From NCBI GenBank assembly GCA_964600865.1, contig CAZRJP010000023.1:1-12438 (forward strand): a DNA stretch of 12,438 nt. Direction: 5' to 3'. The DNA is from WJLC01 sp964600865. Lineage in GTDB: Archaea > Nanobdellota > Nanobdellia > Pacearchaeales > GW2011-AR1. The notes under the pieces were generated by a model. It was not told the origin of the DNA and made no database searches. It was given only the letters and a program-made list of their open reading frames with translations. Numbering within the stretch: the stretch's first letter is position 1; each line of letters begins with the position of its first letter. The translations under genes and the position numbers were made by a program. Positions 1-6,642 of this stretch are shown piece after piece.

Positions 1-1
1 G

Positions 2-67
2 CTTAGGGAGAGTAAGGAGAGTGAGATTGCTGAGCTTAGGGAGAGTAAGGAGAGTGAGATTGCTGAT
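2..67 (+). repeat. 33-bp in-frame tandem repeat (two visible units)
   Basis: Units at 2-34 and 35-67 differ only at the last base. Each encodes LRESKESEIAE (the second ends in D), an 11-residue or hendecad repeat. Within a unit, gagagtaag and gagagtgag form a 9-bp sub-repeat (ESK, ESE). Base 1 is compatible with the end of another unit to the left, so the array may be longer. The charged, Leu/Ile-spaced pattern suggests a coiled coil placed before the GT2 domain. Confidence 0.9.
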
Positions 68-2200
68 AAAGTTACTGTTATTGAAAATTTGAATAAAAAA
101 ATTAGAGAACAAAAAGATTCTATTCAAGAATTAAATAGAAAAATTGATGGATATGAGAATTCTGCCTGCTGGAAGATTACATCTCCTTTAAGGAAAGCTC
201 ATAAATTTTATTTGAAGAATGTAAATAATATTCCTTTAGAAGAGGAGGAAAGTTTTGATTTAGTTCAATGTGATTCTTTTGATGAGTTGGTTTTCCCTTC
301 TTTTGAAAATCCTTTAGTAAGCATTATTATTCCTGCATATAATAATTGGGATTATAATTATAAATGTTTGAAATCAATTTTTGATAATACTTATGGTGTC
401 TCTTATGAAATTATTTTTGCTGATGACTGCTCAACTGATGAAACTAAAAATATTAGTGAGTATGTTAAGAACATTAATATTGTTCGTAATAAGGATAATT
501 TGATGTTTTTGCGCAATTGTAATAATGCTGCTGATCAGGCTCGGGGCAAATATGTTCTTTTTTTGAATAATGATACTCAGGTTCAGCAGGGTTGGCTTAA
601 TTCTCTTGTTGATTTAGCTGAGAGTGATGATGAGATTGGTTTGGTTGGTTCTAAACTTGTTTATCCTGATGGAAGGTTGCAGGAAGCGGGAGGCATTATT
701 TGGAATGATGCTTCTGGTTGGAATTATGGCATTTTTAATGATCCTGACCTGTCTGAATTTAATTATGTTAAAGAGGTTGATTATGTTTCGGGTGCTTGTA
801 TTATGGTTCGCAAGGATTTGTGGGATGAGATTGGGGGTTTTGATGAACGTTTTGCTCCTGCTTATTTTGAGGATACTGATCTTGCTTTTGAGATACGGAA
901 TAAGGGTTATAAAGTAATGTACCAACCTGAGTCTGTTGTTGTTCATTTTGAGGGAGTTTCTCATGGCACTGATGAGACTAAAGGAGTTAAGAAAAATCAG
1001 GTTAAGAATAGGAAGAAGTTTGTTGAGAAATGGCAAGATGTTCTTGATGAGACTCATTTTCCTAATGGAGAGTGTGTTTTTTATGCGCGTGACAAGACTA
1101 GAGATAAGAAGACTGTTGTTTTTGTTAATGATATTGTCCCAACGTATGATAAGGATGCTGGTTCACGTTCTGTTTATCAGTATATTAAGTTTTTTGTAGA
1201 TGAAGGTTTTAATGTTAAGTTCATTCCTGATAATTTTTATCCTCAACAGCTGTATACCAGTATACTTGAGCAGATGGGTGTTGAAGTATTGTACAGTAAT
1301 TATTATAAGAATAATTGGAAGAAGTGGGTTAGGAATAATTCCGAATTTATTGATTATTTCTTTTTGAACAGGCCACATATTGCTGTTAAGTATGTTGATT
1401 TCTTAAGGAGTAATACAGATGCTAAACTAATTTATTATGGGCATGACCTTCATTATTTAAGACATAAGAGGGAGTATGATGTTACTGGGGATGAGCGTTT
1501 TCTTAGAGAGGCTGAGCGTTTTAAGAAGATTGAGGAAGAATTATTTAGTAAAGTTGATAAAGCGTTTTATTTTTCTGATGCGGAAGTAAAGTTATTGAAT
1601 CAGGATTATCCTGACTTAGATGCAGAGACTATTCCTTTATTTATTTTTGATGAATTTAATGATGAATCATTTAATCCTAGTGAGCGGAATGATTTATTGT
1701 TTTTAGGAGGTTTTAATCATAATCCTAATGTTGATGCTATGTTGTGGTTTGTTAATGAAATCTTTCCCGAAGTTTTGAAAAACATTCCTGATGTTAAACT
1801 TTATATTGTTGGTTCTAAACCTCCGAAGGAAATTAAGAATTTAGCATCTGATAATGTGATTGTTACTGGATATGTGACTGATAAAGAATTAAATAATTAT
1901 TTTAATAAGTGTAAATTATTCGTTTGCCCACTAAGATATGGAGCGGGTATTAAAGGCAAGATTATACAATCAATGCATTCAGGTCTTCCAGTAATAACAA
2001 CTGATACTGGTAATGAAGGAATAAATTGTAAGGATTTATTAGTTGCTGATAACGAAAAAAGTTTCGCAAAATTAATCAACCAATATTATAATAATAATGA
2101 TTTGCTTAATAAAAATTCTAAAAAAATTAAAAAATATATTAAAAAAAACTTCTCAAAAAATGAAGTTAAAGAAATATTAAAAGAAGGAAATATTTTTTAA
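2..2200 (+). CDS. Two-domain glycosyltransferase (GT2 + GT4), 5' end outside the window
   Basis: The reading frame is open to the left edge, so the gene starts upstream; the TTG at 89 is only an internal codon. The 732 visible residues begin with two 11-residue coiled-coil repeats. Counting from the TTG codon, a CWKITSPLR motif (27-35) comes next, of a kind common in front of such enzymes. A GT2 domain follows (about 75-300) with VSIIIPAYNN, the nucleotide-binding DDCS, the NND metal-site motif (160-162), FEDTDLAFEIRNKGY and a metal-ligand-type His in VVHFEG. A second domain (about 340-690) has PTYDKDAGSR, GGFNHNPNVDAM and PLRYGAGIKGKIIQSMHSG, matching the C-terminal half of GT4 enzymes. It probably adds two successive sugars to a lipid-linked or surface glycan in the cytoplasm; the sugars cannot be read from sequence. 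Codons are mostly T-ending (att, gtt, gat), unlike the flippase at 9397. Confidence 0.93.
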   Translation, partial: LRESKESEIAELRESKESEIADKVTVIENLNKKIREQKDSIQELNRKIDGYENSACWKITSPLRKAHKFYLKNVNNIPLEEEESFDLVQCDSFDELVFPSFENPLVSIIIPAYNNWDYNYKCLKSIFDNTYGVSYEIIFADDCSTDETKNISEYVKNINIVRNKDNLMFLRNCNNAADQARGKYVLFLNNDTQVQQGWLNSLVDLAESDDEIGLVGSKLVYPDGRLQEAGGIIWNDASGWNYGIFNDPDLSEFNYVKEVDYVSGACIMVRKDLWDEIGGFDERFAPAYFEDTDLAFEIRNKGYKVMYQPESVVVHFEGVSHGTDETKGVKKNQVKNRKKFVEKWQDVLDETHFPNGECVFYARDKTRDKKTVVFVNDIVPTYDKDAGSRSVYQYIKFFVDEGFNVKFIPDNFYPQQLYTSILEQMGVEVLYSNYYKNNWKKWVRNNSEFIDYFFLNRPHIAVKYVDFLRSNTDAKLIYYGHDLHYLRHKREYDVTGDERFLREAERFKKIEEELFSKVDKAFYFSDAEVKLLNQDYPDLDAETIPLFIFDEFNDESFNPSERNDLLFLGGFNHNPNVDAMLWFVNEIFPEVLKNIPDVKLYIVGSKPPKEIKNLASDNVIVTGYVTDKELNNYFNKCKLFVCPLRYGAGIKGKIIQSMHSGLPVITTDTGNEGINCKDLLVADNEKSFAKLINQYYNNNDLLNKNSKKIKKYIKKNFSKNEVKEILKEGNIF

Positions 2201-2247
2201 AATTAATAAAAGGTAGAATTATAAATGATTATTTTTTGAATAATTTT

Positions 2248-2841
2248 ATGAATAGATTCATAATTGTTTGTGCACCTAGGACTGGAAGCACGATGTTGAG
2301 ATTGATGTTGAATGAACATCCTGATATTATTTGTAAAGGAGAAATTATTGTGCCACATAAGATTAAAAGAAAAAAAGCTATTGAATTTTTTGAAAAAGAA
2401 GTTTTTCATAAGAATAAAACATCTGGTTTTAAATTTAAATACAAGCAATTCTTTGAACAATATCCTGAAGTTAGAGATGAAATTATTAAATCAACTGATA
2501 TTAAAATTATACATATGATGAGAAAAAATTTAATTAAAAGGCATATATCAAATAAGATTGCAGGAAGAACAGGAGTTAATCTTGTTAGAAAGTCTTCTGA
2601 AAAACCTGAGCAAGTTAAAATCAAAATTAATTTTAATAGATTAATTAAAGATATTGAGAAAAATGAATATGAGATAAAAAAAATCAAAAAGATATTTAAA
2701 AATCATGAGATTTTTAATATTTATTATGAAGATTTTTATCCAGAGATTGATAGACAAGTTTTGAATAATTTACAAAAGTTTCTTGGTGTTGAGTCTTTAG
2801 ACTTGAAACCGCTTACTAAAAAATTAATAAAGATAATTTAA
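2248..2841 (+). CDS. Sulfotransferase, C-terminus lost by frameshift
   Basis: The protein begins MNRFIIVCAPRTGSTML. CAPRTGSTML (8-17) is the 5'-phosphosulfate-binding loop of PAPS-dependent sulfotransferases, and MMRKNLIKRHIS (about 90-101) fits the 3'-phosphate-binding Arg/Ser segment. It would transfer sulfate from PAPS to an acceptor, here probably a glycan. ATG 2248 is preferred because the P-loop strand starts four residues later; a TTG at 2236 would add four residues. The frame stops at 2841, giving 197 residues, just before the usual C-terminal helix. That helix is encoded immediately downstream in the -1 frame, so the gene is damaged or contains a sequence error in the A6 run at 2818-2823. 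Family assignment is secure; whether the protein is functional is not. Confidence 0.8.
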   Translation: MNRFIIVCAPRTGSTMLRLMLNEHPDIICKGEIIVPHKIKRKKAIEFFEKEVFHKNKTSGFKFKYKQFFEQYPEVRDEIIKSTDIKIIHMMRKNLIKRHISNKIAGRTGVNLVRKSSEKPEQVKIKINFNRLIKDIEKNEYEIKKIKKIFKNHEIFNIYYEDFYPEIDRQVLNNLQKFLGVESLDLKPLTKKLIKII

Positions 2842-2921
2842 AAGATATCGTTATTAATTATGATGAAATAAAAGAAAAACTAGAAAAAATTAATAAGAAA
2901 TATCTAAAATATCTGAATTAA
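2823..2921 (+). pseudogene. Displaced C-terminus of the sulfotransferase (-1 frame)
   Basis: Read in the -1 frame from the end of the A6 run, the sequence continues INKDNLKDIVINYDE and then IKEKLEKINKKYLKYLN before TAA at 2919-2921. An N-Y-D/E segment followed by an amphipathic helix is how sulfotransferases of this type commonly end. One extra A in the run would join it in frame to the preceding gene and give a product of about 230 residues. It has no start codon or promoter of its own. Confidence 0.75.
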
Positions 2922-2939
2922 TACTGTAAAAAGAAAATA

Positions 2940-2948
2940 TTAAAATAT
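2940..2948 (+). promoter_or_regulatory. TATA-like box upstream of ATG 2971
   Basis: TTAAAATAT is centred about 27 nt before ATG 2971, and no ribosome-binding site lies between. The spacing fits a leaderless archaeal transcript starting at or next to the ATG. In DNA this AT-rich a chance match is possible; the support comes from the same spacing at several other genes here. Confidence 0.4.
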
Positions 2949-2970
2949 TTTTGGAATTTATCTCTTATTT

Positions 2971-3546
2971 ATGGAGAGAGATATTAGTTTGAGAAAATTA
3001 ATTTTATTGTTCTTTTTTTGTATTTTATTTTCCGGTTTAATAAGTTTAATACTTGGTCAAGATGCTAATTGGGATTTAAAAAATTATCATTTTTATAATC
3101 CTTATTCACTAATTAAAGATAGATTAAACTATGATTTTAATCCCGCTCAGAAACAAACTTATTTTAATCCACTTCCTCACTTACTCTTTTATTTTTTAGT
3201 AAATAATTTTCATCCTGTTGTTGTAGGTTTTATACTGGGAGGAATACAAGGAATTAATCTTTTTTTATTATTTATTTCAAGTATAACCGGCTATTTAGGT
3301 GCTATGAATATTTCAGAAATTGGAAGAACATTTAATGATAATATTTTAAGTATTTTTGTATTACTTTCTCTTTTTATAGTAGTAAAAGAATTACAAAAAA
3401 AATTGAATAAAAAATTTTTATTTATTTCCGGGTTTATTGTTGCATTTGCATTTGGTTTAAACTTAAGCAACGTAATTTTTCTTGTTGGAATGGGGTTAAG
3501 CTTATTGATTATTTATTTAAAAATAATGATAAATTGTATCTTTTAA
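2971..3546 (+). CDS. Truncated polytopic membrane protein, GT-C-like N-terminus
   Basis: The 191-residue product has a first membrane helix (about 8-28) and then an extracytoplasmic-type loop rich in acidic and aromatic residues (QDANWDLKNYHFYNPY, about 30-45, and NPAQKQTYFNPLPH). Further hydrophobic segments lie at about 71-103, 122-138 and 149-184. This arrangement resembles the N-terminus of GT-C or GT87-like membrane glycosyltransferases, which are usually well over 400 residues. The reading ends in a short non-homologous-looking tail (IMINCIF), and the -1 frame carries on into the LamG-containing ORF. I read it as the 5' part of a gene broken by a deletion and/or frameshift. Exact family is uncertain and activity is unlikely. 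Confidence 0.65.
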   Translation: MERDISLRKLILLFFFCILFSGLISLILGQDANWDLKNYHFYNPYSLIKDRLNYDFNPAQKQTYFNPLPHLLFYFLVNNFHPVVVGFILGGIQGINLFLLFISSITGYLGAMNISEIGRTFNDNILSIFVLLSLFIVVKELQKKLNKKFLFISGFIVAFAFGLNLSNVIFLVGMGLSLLIIYLKIMINCIF

Positions 3547-4283
3547 CTCCTAATGATATAACCCAAGTTGATAAAGAGCTTCTTAAAAAGTATAATATTA
3601 AATTAGGTGAACAAAATTTTGTTATAAACAAAAGGGAGGATTATTCTTTTTATTGTTCATTTAACCAAAATGAAGAGAATTTTAGTAATTCTTTAGAGTT
3701 AATTAATACTAATTGGAGTGAAGGCAAATATTCGGGAGGGGTTAATTTTACTGAAGGAGATTATGTAATTTCAGAGAGCAATTTCACTGATTATAAAAAC
3801 AATCTTTCTTGGGGAATGTGGATTAATATTAATTCAAATTTTACTGATTGGAATGTTTTAGAAAAATACGAGTTTCAGAAAAATAAATCATTAAAAAACT
3901 TTGGTTTGCTTGGCTTGAGAAATGGCAATAAACTAAGTTGCGAAGTTTTCGATAATCATAATACAAAGTTAAGTTCTGGTTGGAATGCTGAATCTTACTT
4001 AAATGAATGGACTCATGTTTTTTGCGTTTTTAATGGAAAGACAATTTGTATTTATGAAAATGGTAAAAAGCAAAAGTGTAATACGAATAATTCTTTTGGT
4101 AAAATAAAAAATGATTTTGGGAGAATAATGATTAAGGGTTTAGTAGGATTAATGGATGAGGTAGTAATATATAACAAGACTTTAAATCAATTGGATATTG
4201 ACCAATTGATAGATAAGTTAGTTATAAGATCAAAGATAGATGATAAAGGTTTTAATATTTATAACTTAACAAAGTTAAATTAG
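3534..4283 (+). CDS. LamG (concanavalin A-like) domain protein, 5'-incomplete
   Basis: The frame is open from 3411 but has no ATG near its beginning; the TTG at 3534 is a formal start only. Residues 1-38 (from TTG) read LLTPNDITQVDKELLKKYN and on, possibly the tail of a preceding domain. About 39-225 form a LamG-type beta-sandwich: YSFYCSFN, SGGVNF, SWGMWIN, EWTHVFCVFNG, IYENGKK and GLMDEVVIYNKTL. Such domains bind carbohydrate or mediate contacts outside the cell. Ten N-X-S/T sequons support an exposed, possibly N-glycosylated location. One extra A in the run 3519-3523 would fuse it in frame to the membrane protein before it. The stop codon overlaps the convergent GT2 gene by 4 nt. Confidence 0.65.
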   Translation: MYLLTPNDITQVDKELLKKYNIKLGEQNFVINKREDYSFYCSFNQNEENFSNSLELINTNWSEGKYSGGVNFTEGDYVISESNFTDYKNNLSWGMWININSNFTDWNVLEKYEFQKNKSLKNFGLLGLRNGNKLSCEVFDNHNTKLSSGWNAESYLNEWTHVFCVFNGKTICIYENGKKQKCNTNNSFGKIKNDFGRIMIKGLVGLMDEVVIYNKTLNQLDIDQLIDKLVIRSKIDDKGFNIYNLTKLN

Positions 4284-4987
4284 TCTTTAAACTTGTATTT
4301 TAATAGACAGTAAAAGGTTTTAATACCATCAACCCATGTTATTTTCTTACCTTCTTTAAAGTTTCTTGAGAAATAACTTATTGGAACTTCTTTTATTTTG
4401 AATCCTTTTTTTAAAATCTTTGCAGTAATCTCCGGCTCAAACTCAAAACCTTTTGATTTTAACTTACTAATTTTTTCATAAATATCTTTACTGAAAGCTT
4501 TATAACAGGTTTCCATGTCAGTGAGATTAGAATTATATAATATATTAGTAAAGAAAGTTAATAATTTGTTGCCGAAGTAATGAATATTATAAAGGAAAGG
4601 ATTACTTTTTAAATGGCCTTTTTTAGATTTATATCTAGATCCATAAACAACTTTTGCTTTTCCATTGATTATGGGTTTTATTAATTTGGTATAATCTTTT
4701 GGGTTGTATTCTAAGTCAGCATCGTGTATTAAAAAAATATCTCCTCTTGCTTCTTTTAATCCTTTTATGACTGCACTACCCTTACCTTCGTTTAGTTTTT
4801 TATAAAATATTCTGAAATCTTTCTTTTTTTCATATCTTCTAAGTATGTCTTTTGATTTATCAATACTACCATCATCAATAATTATTATCTCTTTGTTGAA
4901 TTTTTTAGTTGCTTCTTCAATCTTTTTTAAAATTTTTTTTAAAGTTTTTTCTTCATTATAAACAGGAACTATTATTGATATTTTCAT
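4280..4987 (-). CDS. GT2 glycosyltransferase, dolichol-phosphate mannosyltransferase-like
   Basis: A complete 235-residue GT-A enzyme: ISIIVPVYNEEKTL at the N-terminus, IIIIDDGSID (DDG at 38-40), GKGSAVIKGLKEARGD, the metal-binding DAD (89-91) in FLIHDADLEY, VYGSRY, DMETCYKAF (157-165), FEFEPEITAK (181-190) and VPISYFSR (201-208). This series is typical of DPM1/COG0463-type synthases, which charge a polyprenyl phosphate with a sugar at the inner membrane face. No membrane anchor is seen, as in single-domain DPM1 proteins. The product would serve as donor for extracytoplasmic GT-C enzymes, of which two candidates lie nearby. It is convergent with the LamG ORF and appears to have its own promoter. 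Sugar specificity (mannose or glucose) is not determined. Confidence 0.9.
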   Translation of the reverse strand: MKISIIVPVYNEEKTLKKILKKIEEATKKFNKEIIIIDDGSIDKSKDILRRYEKKKDFRIFYKKLNEGKGSAVIKGLKEARGDIFLIHDADLEYNPKDYTKLIKPIINGKAKVVYGSRYKSKKGHLKSNPFLYNIHYFGNKLLTFFTNILYNSNLTDMETCYKAFSKDIYEKISKLKSKGFEFEPEITAKILKKGFKIKEVPISYFSRNFKEGKKITWVDGIKTFYCLLKYKFKD

Positions 4988-5180
4988 TAAATCTTTGTGA
5001 ATTGGCAGATATATTAAAATTTTTTTGTTTAATTTTTAACTACAAATTTTAGTTTATTCGACTTGACTCCAGTTTTCCTGTATAAATCAGGTCATATTAT
5101 CTATTATTTAATATAAATATTCTGTAAAGTTACTATCCTTTCTTTATTTAAAGGTATTAATCTTTTTAAGTTTAGATAGC
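4988..5180. other. Intergenic region without a recognisable gene
   Basis: About 190 bp between the sulfotransferase pseudogene and the start of the GT2 gene. It holds the TATA-like box at 5011-5020 and a small dyad CCTG...CAGG (5077-5080/5088-5091). I see no RNA gene and no further recognisable coding remnant. Confidence 0.6.
5011..5020 (-). promoter_or_regulatory. TATA-like box for the GT2 gene starting at 4987
   Basis: On the minus strand the sequence ATTTTAATAT is centred 28 nt upstream of the ATG, with no Shine-Dalgarno sequence in between. It fits a leaderless archaeal promoter. Confidence 0.45.
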
Positions 5181-5910
5181 CTAGTCTAATTTTAGACATA
5201 GATAGTTATATAATTGTTTATTATATCTTTTAAAAAATCCTATATGTTTTCTTCTTGTTTCTTTTTTCATTTAATTACATTGATTATATTTTTTATAACG
5301 TTTAATCTTAAATTTTGAAACTCCAGGGAATTCAAAACTTTATTTAATGTTTTTTGAGAGTTATTTAAAAAATTCTCATTTTTTAATATCAAAATTTGTT
5401 CTTTTTTGAAATAATGAAACAATCTTTTAATTTGATTTATATAAATCCCTATTGATAGATAAGAATATTCCCTTAAGGTTTTAAGGATATTTCTATTTTG
5501 ATTTTTGATTACTTTTTTAAGATTCGTTTTTAATCTATTTTTTTAATGGAATCTTCAAAGGATAATGTTTCTTTTTTTCTTTTTGTGTTAAAATGATATT
5601 AAGAATATGTTCTGTCTACGGGGTTTCTTAGTAAAATTATTATCTTTACATTTGGTATAACTGATAAAACTCTTTTAGTCATATTGTGAAAAAAAGATAT
5701 AAGAAGGAGAAGATTCTCTAGTAAGAAGGTGATGTTTTAAAATATTTAAAAATTTTTTTTATACCACTTAATTCCCTTTTTAAAATTATAATGAAAGTAA
5801 TGCACTTCTTTTTTAATAGGCACGAATATATCAGGATGCTGCTTTAGATAATGATATAATGTAGTAGTTCTACCTCTTTGTGCACCAATAATTAAAAAAT
5901 CAGGGAAACT
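5181..5910 (-). pseudogene. Decayed sulfotransferase pseudogene
   Basis: No frame is long, but pieces in all three minus-strand frames follow each other in the order of a whole sulfotransferase. These are FPDFLIIGAQRGRTTTLYHY, then PDIFVPIKKEVHYF and KWYKKNF (about 5907-5749); RESSPSYIFFSQYD (about 5719-5678, another frame); VIPNVKIIILLRNPVDRTYS, a stop at 5601, then YHF and TLSFEDSIKKI (about 5665-5533); REYSYLSIGIYINQIKRLFH, then YFKKEQILILKNE (about 5473-5373, frameshifted); and MKKETRRKHIGFFKRYNK through CLKLD and TAG (5270-5181). The order, motifs and C-terminal MKKET match the intact copy at 11624. The P-loop Gly appears as Arg (AGA). It lies 14 nt after the methyltransferase, so it was probably the last gene of that operon. 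There are several frameshifts and internal stops and no start codon. Confidence 0.88.
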
Positions 5911-5924
5911 CTATGTCTTACTTT

Positions 5925-6614
5925 TTATTTTTTATTAACTTTTATAAGATAGTAAGCACTTCCTTTATCGTATAATTTTTCATTTTTTAATTCATTAAAA
6001 TCTTGTTTTATTATTTTATAATTAAGTTCTTTTAATAATTTATCCAGCCACTGTTTACTGAAACGACATCCCCAATTTCTTCCAGGGGAGGGTACCTCGA
6101 AGTAATTTGGAGAATTATTTTCTATAGAAACAACTGTTTGAATTATAAGAAATTTTTTTGCCATATTATATGATTTAATAAGTATTTCTTTAGGGTTTTT
6201 AATATGATATAGTCCGCCCAGATTTGCAACGATATCTGTTTTTTTAAATTTATTAATATTATTGACATCATCCTTGATAAATTCAATATCTTTAAATCCT
6301 AATCTTTTGGCAATGATATTATTATATCTAGCATATCCCTTTTTATTATCATCAACACCATAACATTTTGTTGCACCCATCTTTTTTGCAAGAAAGGCAT
6401 AGTAACCATCAGCGCAGAATAATTCGGTGAAAGTGATATTATCACTTTGATTTTTTTTAGATTTCTCGATAGCATGTCTTATGTATTCTTTTATTATTGG
6501 TTCTTTGCATTTTTGATTTAAGTCAAAGTTTGAATTTTTTTTGATTTTATTTTTAACATCAAATAAGGAGAAATTATGAAAAAGTTCTCCCAAATCATTA
6601 AAATTTTTTTTCAT
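5925..6614 (-). CDS. Class I SAM-dependent methyltransferase
   Basis: The 229-residue product has a Rossmann-type SAM-binding loop FTELFCADGYYAFLAKKMGA (about 62-81), an acidic ribose-binding region CYGVDDN (84-90), IEFIKDD (110-116) and NLGGLYHIKNP (131-141). The last resembles the VLYH segment of CmoB/DUF1698-like methyltransferases. PSPGRNWGCRFSKQWLDKLL (176-195) is probably part of the substrate side. In this setting it likely methylates a sugar or another small group of the glycan; the substrate is inferred from neighbours only. ATG 6614 is preferred: the frame extends to an ATG at 6698, but that would add 28 basic, non-conserved-looking residues and overlap the GT4 gene by 56 nt. With 6614 the gap is 28 nt. 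AT-rich, in contrast with the GC-richer gene upstream. Confidence 0.82.
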   Translation of the reverse strand: MKKNFNDLGELFHNFSLFDVKNKIKKNSNFDLNQKCKEPIIKEYIRHAIEKSKKNQSDNITFTELFCADGYYAFLAKKMGATKCYGVDDNKKGYARYNNIIAKRLGFKDIEFIKDDVNNINKFKKTDIVANLGGLYHIKNPKEILIKSYNMAKKFLIIQTVVSIENNSPNYFEVPSPGRNWGCRFSKQWLDKLLKELNYKIIKQDFNELKNEKLYDKGSAYYLIKVNKK

Positions 6615-6642
6615 TTTATTACATTTGAATAATTTTGTATTT

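Noticed and set aside
1..67. CRISPR or other non-coding repeat array
   Set aside because: The repeat units are contiguous without spacers and are translated in frame as part of the glycosyltransferase gene.
614..1057. Long open frames on the minus strand and in other plus frames inside the GT2-GT4 gene
   Set aside because: They are low-complexity shadows of the coding frame, without domain motifs or promoters, and lie fully inside a well-supported gene.
2815..2830. Programmed -1 ribosomal frameshifting at the A6 run of the sulfotransferase
   Set aside because: The run in its zero frame (act aaa aaa tta) is not a canonical X XXY YYZ heptamer, and I see no clear pseudoknot downstream. A simple one-base loss is more likely.
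5077..5091. Small dyad CCTG-tataaat-CAGG as a terminator or operator
   Set aside because: The arms are only 4 bp with no adjacent T-run in a meaningful position; expected by chance.
5184..5197. Inverted repeat GTCTAA/TTAGAC
   Set aside because: It is AT-rich with 6-bp arms and overlaps the end of the pseudogene coding remnant; no separate role is supported.
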